Positions 34,161 through 43,059 of a stretch of DNA of 64,000 nt are shown piece after piece. Source of the stretch: CAJQLB01 sp905479065 (GTDB lineage Bacteria > Bacteroidota > Bacteroidia > Flavobacteriales > Flavobacteriaceae). Made by a program: the position numbers and the translations under genes. Location of the stretch: NCBI GenBank assembly GCA_943846735.1, contig OX044364.1:124001-188000 (forward strand), given 5' to 3'. Below the pieces are notes generated by a model. That model saw only the letters and a list, made by a program, of their open reading frames with translations. It was not told the origin of the DNA and ran no database searches. Position 1 is the first letter of the stretch, and each line of letters begins with the position of its first letter.

Positions 34161-35282
34161 ATGCGTAATATAATTTTTCTTACAGGTACCAGAGCAGATT
34201 TTGGAAAGATAAAAGCTTTAATTCAGGCTGTTGAAAATCATAGCGATTTTGAGCCTTATATTTTTGTAACTGGAATGCATCTTTTGCATGAGTATGGTTA
34301 TACACTTATTGAAGTAGAGCGCTGTGGCTTTAATAACATTGCAACGTTTAACAATTATACGGATGAAGCTACCATGGATTTAACTTTGGCAAAAACCATT
34401 AATGGTTTTTCAGAATATATAAAAATTACAGAGCCAGATTTAATTGTAGTTCATGGCGATAGAGTTGAAGCTTTAGCAGGTGCTATTGTCGGAAGTCTAA
34501 ACAATATACTTGTTGCACATATTGAAGGAGGTGAATTATCTGGAACCATTGATGAATTAATTAGGCATTCGGTTACAAAGTTAAGTCACGTACATTTCAC
34601 TTCTAACGATAATGCTAAAAAGCGATTATTGCAAATGGGTGAGCTTGAAACGTCTATCTTCACTATTGGATCGCCTGATGTTGATATTATGTTTTCTAAC
34701 AATCTACCAAAATTAGATGTGGTTAAAGGCTATTATCAGATTGATTTTACTTCTTATGCCTTGGCTATGTTCCATCCTGTGACCACTGAGATAGATGCCA
34801 TAGAGGAAAACGCCAATAATTTTGTTGATGCACTTATTGAGAGTAGCAAAAACTATGTTGTTATTTATCCAAATAATGATTTAGGGAGTAAACATATTTT
34901 AGATGCCTACAAGAAGTTGGTAAATAATAACAGATTTAAAGTTTTTCCATCTATACGTTTTGAATATTTTTTAACATTATTAAAAAATGCCAATTTCATA
35001 ATTGGTAATAGTAGTGCAGGTATAAGAGAAGCACCATATTATGGCATCCCAACAGTAAATATTGGTAATAGGCAACTTAAAAGAGCCACATCTTCTGAAA
35101 TAATTAATACATCAAGTGAAAAATCGAAAATTCTTGAAGCTTTAAAAGGACTATCTAACAAAGTTGAGGTTAGCAATGAGATATTTGGTAAAGGGAATAG
35201 TGCTGAGTTATTCTTAAATAGCTTAGAATCTCAAAATCTATGGGATATTAACCATCAAAAGCAGTTTAATGACGCCTACTAA
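34161..35282 (+). CDS. neuC: UDP-N-acetylglucosamine 2-epimerase, hydrolysing (NeuC type)
   Basis: Converts UDP-GlcNAc to ManNAc plus UDP, the entry step to sialic acid. The 373-residue GT-B-fold protein begins with IIFLTGTRADFGKIKALI. It has VHGDRVEALAGAI, AHIEGGELSGTIDELIRHSVTKL, FHPVTTE and a C-terminal GNSSAGIREAPYYGIPTVNIG, all typical of NeuC/SiaA hydrolysing epimerases. No LegB/LegC or PseB/PseC partners are seen in the window, so Neu5Ac is more likely than legionaminic or pseudaminic acid. The next gene starts 14 bases before this one ends. Confidence 0.92.
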   Translation: MRNIIFLTGTRADFGKIKALIQAVENHSDFEPYIFVTGMHLLHEYGYTLIEVERCGFNNIATFNNYTDEATMDLTLAKTINGFSEYIKITEPDLIVVHGDRVEALAGAIVGSLNNILVAHIEGGELSGTIDELIRHSVTKLSHVHFTSNDNAKKRLLQMGELETSIFTIGSPDVDIMFSNNLPKLDVVKGYYQIDFTSYALAMFHPVTTEIDAIEENANNFVDALIESSKNYVVIYPNNDLGSKHILDAYKKLVNNNRFKVFPSIRFEYFLTLLKNANFIIGNSSAGIREAPYYGIPTVNIGNRQLKRATSSEIINTSSEKSKILEALKGLSNKVEVSNEIFGKGNSAELFLNSLESQNLWDINHQKQFNDAY

Positions 35283-36660
35283 AAAACATATACTTTTTGT
35301 AGTGCCAGATGGTGTAGGAATTAAGAATTTTCTTTATTCTGATATCATCAAATATTTAAAGAGTAAATGCGATATTTCAATATGGTCAACACTACCAATT
35401 GATGCTTTTGATGATGTGAAACGGTTACATCAAATCAACTTTAATTATAAACAAATAGTACTACGTCCTGAAGGTATAATGACGAGATTATATAGAGAGG
35501 CTACAACTTATGCAAGGTTAATACAAAATAGTAAATTAAAGAGTAATTCAACAATATTAACTAATTGGAGACGTCCAAATTACGGATTCAAAATAAAATT
35601 ACTTTACAAGATAGCTGAGGTTTTAGGTAAGCATTTTTCAAAAAACTATAGAAGAATTCTAAAATTTGAAGAGAGATCAAGAAAAAATATTTCTCAAAAA
35701 AATATTCAGTTATATATAGATGAGTTAAAATCACTTCAACCAAGTAACCTATTTATAACGCATCAACGAGTTCCTGGAATAATGCCTATATGTATAGCTG
35801 CAAAACAATTAAATATAGAAACAGCAACGGCAATATTTTCATGGGATAATTTACCAAAAGCACGTTTAGCAGTTAAAACAGATATGTATTTGGTTTGGTC
35901 TCAGTGGATGAAAGACGAGATGAAAGATTATTATCCTGAAATTCCTGAAGATAATGTTAAGCTAGTAGGAACACCACAGTTTGAGTTTTATTTAGATAAA
36001 AGCAGAGTTATATCAAGACAGAACTTTGCTGAAAAGTATGGTTTAGATTTAGAAAAAAAGTGGATTTGCTTCAGTGGAGATGATGTCACAACATCACCTT
36101 ATGATCAATTGTTTCTGCGAGATGTTGCTGAATCATTAAATGACAAAAAAGATAATTTGCAGATTATTTTTAGACTGTGTCCTGTAGACTTTTCAAGTAG
36201 ATATGATGAAGTGTTAAATGAATATGATGATTTAATTGTTTCTATTGATCCAATTTGGAATATAGAGTCTCAGACAGGGTGGGTTGGTTATTTTCCAAAG
36301 TATGAAGATATTGATATGCAAATAAATCTCTCACACCATTGCAATTTGGTGGTTAACTTAGGGTCTACCATGGCATTGGATTTTGCAACTTATAATAAAC
36401 CCTGTTTATACTTAGATTACAATCCGTCAAATGACAATAATTGGAGCAGTAAAATAATATATAGATTTCAGCATTTTAGAAGTATGAAAAACTATGATGC
36501 AGTTGGCTGGATTAAAAACAAAAATGAGATATCAGAAATAGTTCTAAAAGCTCTTAGTAAACCAGACGATATAGCTACACATAGAACAATATGGATGCAA
36601 GATTTGGTACTTCATCCCCTAGATAAAAACTCAAACAATATTGCAAAACTATTAATGTAA
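35269..36660 (+). CDS. Putative GT-B glycosyltransferase; candidate sialyltransferase
   Basis: A 463-residue protein coupled to neuC by a 14-base overlap. It looks like a two-domain GT-B fold. The N-terminal domain has HILFVVPDGVGIKNFLYSDII and later LFITHQRVPGIMPICIAAKQL and TAIFSWDNLPKARLAV. The C-terminal domain begins KWICFSGDDVTTSPYDQ and has LVVNLGSTMALDFATYNKPCLYLDYNP, like the donor-binding helix of CDP-glycerol transferase-type and related enzymes. I do not recognise the motifs of any named sialyltransferase family. Since the CMP-sialic acid genes lie directly upstream and no other sialyltransferase is evident, this is the best candidate by position. Confidence 0.65.
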   Translation: MTPTKKHILFVVPDGVGIKNFLYSDIIKYLKSKCDISIWSTLPIDAFDDVKRLHQINFNYKQIVLRPEGIMTRLYREATTYARLIQNSKLKSNSTILTNWRRPNYGFKIKLLYKIAEVLGKHFSKNYRRILKFEERSRKNISQKNIQLYIDELKSLQPSNLFITHQRVPGIMPICIAAKQLNIETATAIFSWDNLPKARLAVKTDMYLVWSQWMKDEMKDYYPEIPEDNVKLVGTPQFEFYLDKSRVISRQNFAEKYGLDLEKKWICFSGDDVTTSPYDQLFLRDVAESLNDKKDNLQIIFRLCPVDFSSRYDEVLNEYDDLIVSIDPIWNIESQTGWVGYFPKYEDIDMQINLSHHCNLVVNLGSTMALDFATYNKPCLYLDYNPSNDNNWSSKIIYRFQHFRSMKNYDAVGWIKNKNEISEIVLKALSKPDDIATHRTIWMQDLVLHPLDKNSNNIAKLLM

Positions 36661-37811
36661 TGCATATATGCTTCATCACAAATGAATATCCTAAACCAAA
36701 CTACCCACATGGTGGTATAGGTACTTTTGTACAGACAATTAGCCGCAAATTAGTTGAGAAGGGACATGAGGTTTCAGTTGTAGGAATTAATACTTATACA
36801 AAAACTGATGAGAATGAGTATGAAAATGGTGTTAGAGTATATAGATTAAAACCCAAAATTGTTAAGGGACTTACATGGTACTTTAATAACAACATAATCA
36901 ATAAAAAATTAGATAAAATTCATGCAAAAAAACCTATAGATATTGTTGAGGCATCAGAATTAGGATTAGCATTAGTTAAAAAGAGAAAAACTATAAGATA
37001 TATAATTCGGTTACATGGTGGACATCATTTCTTTGCTGAAGCAGAAAATAGAAAAGTATCTCTATGGAAAGGGTTTCAAGAAAAAAAATCATTTAAAAAA
37101 GCTGATGGGTTTATAGCCGTTTCAGAATATGTAAAATTGCATACTTCTAAGTTTTTAAGCTATAATAATAAACCTATTAAAGTCTTAATGTCACCTATTA
37201 ATCTAGACATATTTAAACCTAATCCTGAGGTTAAGGTTGAGCCAGATACAATTCTTTTTGCTGGTACTGTATGTGAAAAAAAAGGTGTTGGTCAGTTAAT
37301 CAAAGCGATGCCAAAAGTTTTAAAAGATTATCCAGAAGCTAACCTATTAGTTTATGGTAGAGATTGGTATTTTAAAGATGGGAGTTCTTATATCAACTAT
37401 TTAAAAAATGACGTAATTCCTAAATTGAAGGGTATTCGTAAACATATTCACTTTATGGGCGCAGTCCCAATTAATGACTTAACAAATAAATACGCTTCAG
37501 CAGAAGTCTGTGTTTTTCCATCTTTAATGGAAACTCAAGGTTTGGTTGCACCAGAAGCGATGGCGGTTCAGAAATTAGTTGTATTTTCAGAATGTGGGCC
37601 AGGAAAAGAGACAATTGAGCATGAAAAGACAGGACTGTTATGTAACCCATATGATGAAAATGATATTGCCGATAAGATAAAATGGGCGTTAGAGCATAAG
37701 AACGAAACTAATGAAATAGCTAAAAAGGCTAGGGAACATGTATTATCAAATTTTAATAGGGATAACATTTTAAATAAAAATATAAAATTTTATAATAAAA
37801 TTAAAGCGTAA
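36660..37811 (+). CDS. Family 4 glycosyltransferase
   Basis: A 383-residue GT-B retaining glycosyltransferase. The N-terminus HICFITNEYPKPNYPHGGIGTFVQ carries the glycine-rich loop of GT4. YIIRLHGGHHFFAEAENRK and DGFIAVSEYVK lie mid-protein, and the donor domain has ILFAGTVCEKKGVGQLIKAM and ASAEVCVFPSLMETQGLVAPEAMA (E(x7)E motif). It overlaps the preceding gene by one base (TAATG), so the two are translationally linked. Likely adds a neutral or amino sugar of the repeat unit. Confidence 0.92.
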   Translation: MHICFITNEYPKPNYPHGGIGTFVQTISRKLVEKGHEVSVVGINTYTKTDENEYENGVRVYRLKPKIVKGLTWYFNNNIINKKLDKIHAKKPIDIVEASELGLALVKKRKTIRYIIRLHGGHHFFAEAENRKVSLWKGFQEKKSFKKADGFIAVSEYVKLHTSKFLSYNNKPIKVLMSPINLDIFKPNPEVKVEPDTILFAGTVCEKKGVGQLIKAMPKVLKDYPEANLLVYGRDWYFKDGSSYINYLKNDVIPKLKGIRKHIHFMGAVPINDLTNKYASAEVCVFPSLMETQGLVAPEAMAVQKLVVFSECGPGKETIEHEKTGLLCNPYDENDIADKIKWALEHKNETNEIAKKAREHVLSNFNRDNILNKNIKFYNKIKA

Positions 37812-37822
37812 AAAGTTTGTTG

Positions 37823-38374
37823 ATGTCATTATTTAAAACAGACATAGTAAAATATAAACGATATAGTAATAATAAGTCTTCACTTATTTTAATTTTAACT
37901 ACTCAAGGGCTTTGGGCACTTTTTGTGTACAGATTTTCTAATAAAATATACAAATCAAAACTTCCAACTTTATTAAAAAAACCATTATTAGTTTTGGCTT
38001 TAATGTGGCAAAAATGGATAGAGATTACAACTGGGATTTCAATACCATACTCTGTTAATATTGGGGAAAGTTTTTATATAGGGCATTTTGGAAATGTAAT
38101 AATTAATTCAAACGCAATTATTGGTGATAATTGTAATATTTCTCAAGGTGTTACAATTGGAATCAATGGAAAAGGAGATAATAGAGGTGTACCAATTATT
38201 GGTAATAATGTTTACATTGGTTCAAATGCGGTATTAGCTGGAAAAATAAAAGTTGGAGATAATGTGGTTGTTGGAGCAAATTCTTTTTTAATACATAATG
38301 TTGAAGATAATACAACAGTTTTGGGTGTGCCCGCAGAAAAAGTAAGTGATAGTTCTTCTTCGGGATATATATAA
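37823..38374 (+). CDS. Serine acetyltransferase-like hexapeptide acetyltransferase
   Basis: A 183-residue left-handed beta-helix acyltransferase of the CysE/NeuO-like group. An N-terminal helical part (TTQGLWALFVYRFSNKIY) is followed by hexapeptide repeats: INSNAIIGDNCNISQGVTIGING, VPIIGNNVYIGSNAVLAGKIKVGDNVVVGANSF and the closing VLGVPAEKV. In a glycan locus such enzymes normally O- or N-acetylate a sugar, possibly sialic acid here, rather than serine. ATG at 37823 is preferred over TTG codons at 37817 and 37820. Confidence 0.88.
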   Translation: MSLFKTDIVKYKRYSNNKSSLILILTTQGLWALFVYRFSNKIYKSKLPTLLKKPLLVLALMWQKWIEITTGISIPYSVNIGESFYIGHFGNVIINSNAIIGDNCNISQGVTIGINGKGDNRGVPIIGNNVYIGSNAVLAGKIKVGDNVVVGANSFLIHNVEDNTTVLGVPAEKVSDSSSSGYI

Positions 38375-38376
38375 AC

Positions 38377-39513
38377 ATGAGTAAGAAAAAAGTAAAATTT
38401 TTAGTAATTACATATACACCATTGATAAAGAAAGAGGGTGAGTACTTTTCTTATTCTCCGTATGTAGATGAGATGGATGTATGGTTTTCTTTTGCTGATG
38501 AATACCGGGTTTTATGTCCAAATTCTTATCCTACAGATTTTTTATCTAAACCTTTTAAATCAAAGAAAATAAAGACTTATAAAATACCATTTATAGCTTT
38601 TAATTCATTTACAAGAATTATTAAAAGCATAATATTTTTGCCTTTTATCATTTTTCAAATGATTAGAGCAATATGGTGGTCTAATCATATTCATTTTAGA
38701 AGTCCTGGAAATGTCACTTTGATAGGAGCCTTAATTCAAATCTTTTTTCCTCTTAAGAAAAAATCTGTAAAATATGCAGGTAATTGGGATCCAAATAGTA
38801 GACAACCAAAGAGTTATAGACTTCAGCAAGCTATTTTTAGAAATACTTTTTTGTCAAAAAATATAAGAGTTTTAGTTTACGGAGAGTGGCCAAATGAAAC
38901 AACGAATATTGTTCCTTTTATGTCTGCTTCATATATGGAGAGTGAGAAGATTGCTTTTAAACCAAGAAATTTTACAAGGAAATTAAAATTTGTATTCATT
39001 GGTGCAATGGTTGTTGGTAAACGACCACTTTTAACTTTAAAAATTATTGAGAACTTAAGAAAACACGGTATTGATTTAGAGTTGCATATGTTTGGTGATG
39101 GTAATTTAATAGAAGACGTTAAAGGCTATGTATCTAATCAAAAGTTAGAAAGTATTGTATTTGTTTACGGAAACAAGGATAAGAAAGTGCTTAAATCGTG
39201 TTTACAAGATGCTCATTTTTCTATTTTGCCATCTAAAAGTGAAGGTTGGCCTAAAGCTATTGCAGAGGGTATGTTTTTTGGTGCTATTCCTATATCTACA
39301 AGGATATCTTGTTTGCCGTGGATTCTAGATGATGGTAAAAGAGGTATATTAATTGATTCAGAATTAAATAATGCAGTTATTGCTATAGTTGAAGATTTAA
39401 ATAAAGGTGATGCTTACTTAAACACAATGTCTAAAAACGCACAAGATTGGTCCCAAGAATATACTGTTGATAGATTAGAGCATGAAATTGAAAAAGTCGT
39501 TAAAGAAGAATGA
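38377..39513 (+). CDS. GT4-like glycosyltransferase
   Basis: A 378-residue protein with a GT-B C-terminal domain: KLKFVFIGAMVVGKRPLLTL (donor domain start), LHMFGDGNLIEDVKGYV, and AHFSILPSKSEGWPKAIAEGMFFGAIPI with the conserved SEGWPKAIAEGM pattern. The N-terminal half is less conserved and has a hydrophobic segment (IIKSIIFLPFIIFQMIRAIWW) that may attach it to the membrane. It is 2 bases after the acetyltransferase gene and overlaps the next by 4 bases. It presumably acts on the same polysaccharide. Confidence 0.82.
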   Translation: MSKKKVKFLVITYTPLIKKEGEYFSYSPYVDEMDVWFSFADEYRVLCPNSYPTDFLSKPFKSKKIKTYKIPFIAFNSFTRIIKSIIFLPFIIFQMIRAIWWSNHIHFRSPGNVTLIGALIQIFFPLKKKSVKYAGNWDPNSRQPKSYRLQQAIFRNTFLSKNIRVLVYGEWPNETTNIVPFMSASYMESEKIAFKPRNFTRKLKFVFIGAMVVGKRPLLTLKIIENLRKHGIDLELHMFGDGNLIEDVKGYVSNQKLESIVFVYGNKDKKVLKSCLQDAHFSILPSKSEGWPKAIAEGMFFGAIPISTRISCLPWILDDGKRGILIDSELNNAVIAIVEDLNKGDAYLNTMSKNAQDWSQEYTVDRLEHEIEKVVKEE

Positions 39514-40607
39514 TTAGAGTTCTACAAATAATTGATTCTTTGCAAGTTGGAGGAGCAGAAAGAGTTGCTGTAAATTATGCCAATGGTCTTACGGACTTTA
39601 TAGATGAGTCGCATTTATGTGTCACTAGAGAAGAAGGCCCTTTATTAAAGAGTGTAGATTCAAATGTTGATTATATCTACTTAAATAAGAAATCAACACT
39701 AGATATTAAAGCTATTTTTAAGTTAAAAGAATATGTATCTAAAAATAGAATAGATATACTACATGCACATTCATCGTCTTTCTTTATAGCAATTTTAGTA
39801 AAAATGCTATTACCAAGTTTAAAAATTGTGTGGCACGATCATTATGGTAATAGTGAATTACTCAATCAAAGACCGAAAACAATTTTACGTTTATCTTCTA
39901 GATTTTTCTCTCATATTTTTAGTGTTAATTCTCAATTAAAGGATTGGTCTATAAATAATTTGGTATGTGAAAAAGTTAGTTACATGAAGAATTTTGCAGT
40001 TTTAAATAAGCTAGTTTCAGATTTAACATTCTTAGCTGGTAGAGAAGACAAGCGTATATTGTGTCTAGCAAACCTGCGTCAGCAAAAAAATCATATAAGA
40101 CTTTTAGAGGCTTTCGAAATTATAAAAAACAAGTATCCAGATTGGTCACTTCATTGTGTTGGTAAAGATTTTAAAGACGCTTATTCAGAATTGTTTTTTT
40201 CTAAAGTAAAAACTCTCAATCTAAAAGAGGATGTCTATTTTTATGATAGTAGGTCTGATATTCTTAATATTATGAAGCAATGTAATATTGGTTTGTTGAT
40301 TTCTAAATCTGAGGGCTTACCTTTAGCATTATTAGAATATGGAATTGCAAAATTACCTGTAATCTCTACTGATGTTGGAAACTGTGGAATGCTTATTTCT
40401 GATGAATCGTTAGGTGTTTTATTAAATACTGATAACAAGCAAGAAGTAGCTGATGCTATTATTTATTATATTGAAAATGAAAAATACATGAAATCTTCTG
40501 CTTCTAATTTTAACACAAAAATTAAGAATGAGTATTCTGGTGATGTAATTCTAAAAGATATTCTAGGTATTTATGAATCGATAATATCATTAAAAAGACC
40601 AAATTAA
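39510..40607 (+). CDS. Family 4 glycosyltransferase
   Basis: A 365-residue GT4 enzyme opening with RVLQIIDSLQVGGAERVAVNYA, the glycine-rich loop typical of the family. DILHAHSSSFFIAILVKML is followed by the donor domain KRILCLANLRQQKNHIRLLEAF and CNIGLLISKSEGLPLALLEYGIA, which carries the E(x7)E pair. It starts within the stop region of the previous gene (ATGA overlap) and probably adds one residue of the repeat unit. Sugar specificity is unknown. Confidence 0.92.
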   Translation: MIRVLQIIDSLQVGGAERVAVNYANGLTDFIDESHLCVTREEGPLLKSVDSNVDYIYLNKKSTLDIKAIFKLKEYVSKNRIDILHAHSSSFFIAILVKMLLPSLKIVWHDHYGNSELLNQRPKTILRLSSRFFSHIFSVNSQLKDWSINNLVCEKVSYMKNFAVLNKLVSDLTFLAGREDKRILCLANLRQQKNHIRLLEAFEIIKNKYPDWSLHCVGKDFKDAYSELFFSKVKTLNLKEDVYFYDSRSDILNIMKQCNIGLLISKSEGLPLALLEYGIAKLPVISTDVGNCGMLISDESLGVLLNTDNKQEVADAIIYYIENEKYMKSSASNFNTKIKNEYSGDVILKDILGIYESIISLKRPN

Positions 40608-40618
40608 TTACTGTTGAT

Positions 40619-41968
40619 GTGGATATAAAATATCTTTTAAAAATTGTTTTCCATGTTTTTATAGGAGCATTACTTTATTATGTTAATGTTTTTCCTAGAA
40701 TATTTTTCTTCACTGTGTTGCTTTACTTTTTTATAGATATTATAGTAGTTCATAAGAATGAGAAGTCAACAACAGTATTAAAAGCCTGTGCATATTTGGT
40801 TGGTGCTGAGGTTATTTTTAGAATGACGGGTGCTGGTATTTTTTATGAGTCCTCAAAATACTTTATAATTTTATTTTTGCTATTTGGTATGTTCTATGAT
40901 GGCATTTCAAATAAAGCTTACCCTTACTTAATGTTTTTAATATTACTGGTTCCTTCCATTGTTGTTGCTTCTTCTAGTATTGGTTATGATTCTAATTTAA
41001 GGACGAATGTCGCATTTGTATTAAGTGGACCTGTTTGTTTGGGTATTTCAGCACTTTATTGTTATGACAAGAGAATTAATAAAAGGCAAATATTAGATGT
41101 TCTATTGTATTTGGCTTTACCAATAGTTTCATTAACAGCCTACCTATTTATATATTCACCAAGTATAAAGGACGTAGTAAGTGGTACTCAATCTAATTTT
41201 GCAGCTTCAGGAGGTTTTGGGCCTAACCAAGTTTCTACAGTGTTGGGATTAGGTATGTTTGTATTCTGTGTTAATTATTTTCTCAATTCCAAGACACTGT
41301 TTCTTAAAATAATAAATATCGTTATGATTGGGCTTATGTCATTTAGAGGTATAGTGACATTCAGTAGAGGTGGTATTTTAACAGCGATAATTATGCTTTT
41401 TGCATTTTTAGTATTTGTTTATTTTAAATCCGGTAGAAGGCAGAAAAATATTATTATTTCATCATTTATTTTATTGTTAATCTCTTCGTCAGTAATCTGG
41501 GTTATAAGTTCTAATCAAACAAGTGGTTTAATAGACAAACGTTATTCCAATGAAGATAAAACTGGAAAGGATAAGGAGGATATATCTGCAGGTAGGGTTG
41601 ATTTATTTTTTGGTGAATTAGAGGGATTTATTGAAGAACCTTTTTTAGGAGTTGGAGCCAGTGGAATGAAGGAACGTCGTTTAATAACTCATGGTAAAAT
41701 TGTGGCTACACATAACGAACTAAGTAGATTATTATCAGAACATGGCATTTTTGGAATTTTTATATTGTTAATACTGATTTTTAAACCTCTTGACATAAGA
41801 TCTCACAATCGAAATAATTATTTTTTCTATGCTTTTTTAGTATTTTGGTTTGCAACCATAAATCATTCTGCAATGCGTATTGCCGCTCCTGGTTTTATTT
41901 ATGCTTTAGCACTTTTAACTTTAAAAAATGAAAAACATCCTATATATAGGAAACGCCTTATCAAATAG
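40619..41968 (+). CDS. O-antigen ligase/polymerase-like membrane protein
   Basis: A 449-residue polytopic membrane protein with about ten to twelve TM segments. A large loop precedes the last helices: GVGASGMKERRLITHGKIVATHNELSRLLSEHGIFG, the HNxLxxxLxExGxxG signature of WaaL ligases and Wzy polymerases, with an earlier FSRGGILTA. It either polymerises repeat units or ligates the chain to lipid A core. With a Wzm/Wzt exporter, ligase is favoured; with Wza/Wzc, polymerase is. A GTG start at 40619 fits the first TM segment. Its end overlaps the next gene by 41 bases. Confidence 0.85.
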   Translation: MDIKYLLKIVFHVFIGALLYYVNVFPRIFFFTVLLYFFIDIIVVHKNEKSTTVLKACAYLVGAEVIFRMTGAGIFYESSKYFIILFLLFGMFYDGISNKAYPYLMFLILLVPSIVVASSSIGYDSNLRTNVAFVLSGPVCLGISALYCYDKRINKRQILDVLLYLALPIVSLTAYLFIYSPSIKDVVSGTQSNFAASGGFGPNQVSTVLGLGMFVFCVNYFLNSKTLFLKIINIVMIGLMSFRGIVTFSRGGILTAIIMLFAFLVFVYFKSGRRQKNIIISSFILLLISSSVIWVISSNQTSGLIDKRYSNEDKTGKDKEDISAGRVDLFFGELEGFIEEPFLGVGASGMKERRLITHGKIVATHNELSRLLSEHGIFGIFILLILIFKPLDIRSHNRNNYFFYAFLVFWFATINHSAMRIAAPGFIYALALLTLKNEKHPIYRKRLIK

Positions 41969-42935
41969 TGGTAAAACGATTACGACTATCGATATTTTAG
42001 GTGAAAACCTAAAAGAATTTTGTACCGTTTATACGGCATCCAAAAAAACCAATAAATTTCTGAGGTTATTGGATATGGTAAAATTAGTTTTGATGAAACA
42101 GTTCAAAGCTGATTATGTTTTAATTGACACTTACAGTACCACCAACTTCTATTATGCACTAATCATTAGTCAGTTATGCAGGATTTTAAGTTTAAAGTAT
42201 ATTCCTATTTTGCATGGGGGTAATTTACCAAAGCGATTACTAGCAAATCCAAAACTATGCTATTTAATTTTTGGTAATGCTTACCATTTGGTTGCACCTT
42301 CAAACTATTTGAAGTCAATTTTTGAAAGTTATTATCATATCGATGTAATTCATATTCCAAACACAATTGACATAAAAAAATATTCTTTTAAGTTGCCTGG
42401 AATGAAGGGCGTTCGATTACTTTGGGTACGTTCGTTCTCTTTGTTATATAATCCAAATTTAGCCATAGAAGTTGCAGGCACCCTCCATGAAAAAGGTCAC
42501 AAGACAGATTTATGCATGGTGGGTCCTGAGGTAGACGGGAGTTTGAAAAGAGCTGAGAAACTATCAGAGCATTTAAATGTTAAAACAACATTTACTGGGA
42601 AGTTGGATAAAGCCTCGTGGAGAAGTCTTTCAGATAACCATAATATTTTTATCAATACTACGAATTTTGATAATACACCTGTGAGTGTAATCGAGGCAAT
42701 GGCATTGGGGCTACCTGTCGTCTCAACAAATGTAGGGGGTATGCCTTATTTAATTGAAGATGGTATCACGGGCTTGTTGGTACCACCAAATAATTCTGAA
42801 GCCATGACAAAAGCTATTGAGAAGTTAATATCAAACCCGGCTTTGGCAGCAACAATATCTTTAAATGCTAGAAAACAGGTTGAAGCATTTGACTGGGATA
42901 TCGTAAAACATCAATGGCTGAAGCTTTTAAAATAA
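41928..42935 (+). CDS. Family 4 glycosyltransferase
   Basis: A 335-residue GT4 protein: NILYIGNALSNSGKTITTIDILG at the N-terminus, KYIPILHGGNLPKRL, HLVAPSNYLK, and a donor domain with VRLLWVRSFSLLYNPNLAIEV and FINTTNFDNTPVSVIEAMALGLPVVSTNVGG. The latter carries the conserved E and glycine-rich turn. The 41-base overlap with the membrane protein upstream is longer than usual but the N-terminus is a good family match, so I keep this start. It is the last glycosyltransferase before the initiating transferase. Confidence 0.9.
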   Translation: MKNILYIGNALSNSGKTITTIDILGENLKEFCTVYTASKKTNKFLRLLDMVKLVLMKQFKADYVLIDTYSTTNFYYALIISQLCRILSLKYIPILHGGNLPKRLLANPKLCYLIFGNAYHLVAPSNYLKSIFESYYHIDVIHIPNTIDIKKYSFKLPGMKGVRLLWVRSFSLLYNPNLAIEVAGTLHEKGHKTDLCMVGPEVDGSLKRAEKLSEHLNVKTTFTGKLDKASWRSLSDNHNIFINTTNFDNTPVSVIEAMALGLPVVSTNVGGMPYLIEDGITGLLVPPNNSEAMTKAIEKLISNPALAATISLNARKQVEAFDWDIVKHQWLKLLK

Positions 42936-43009
42936 GAATTATTTTGTAAACTATTTTTATGGTTTTGCTTTCCAATAACATGGATTGATAGACCAACAGC
43001 ACAAGAACA

Positions 43010-43042
43010 TTGACATTATTGTTATTGAACTTGTTATATTTA
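43010..43042 (+). promoter_or_regulatory. Possible promoter upstream of the initiating sugar transferase gene
   Basis: TTG at 43010-43012 is followed after 22 bases by TATATTTA (43035-43042), a one-mismatch form of TAnnTTTG, 17 bases before the GTG start. The 124-base gap is otherwise featureless. Confidence 0.35.
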
Positions 43043-43059
43043 CCATAATAAGAAAGTAA

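Noticed and set aside
41928..41968. Long overlap between the Wzy/WaaL-like and GT4 genes as a sign of an assembly error
   Set aside because: Both reading frames look complete and the GT4 start gives a normal N-terminus; I kept both.
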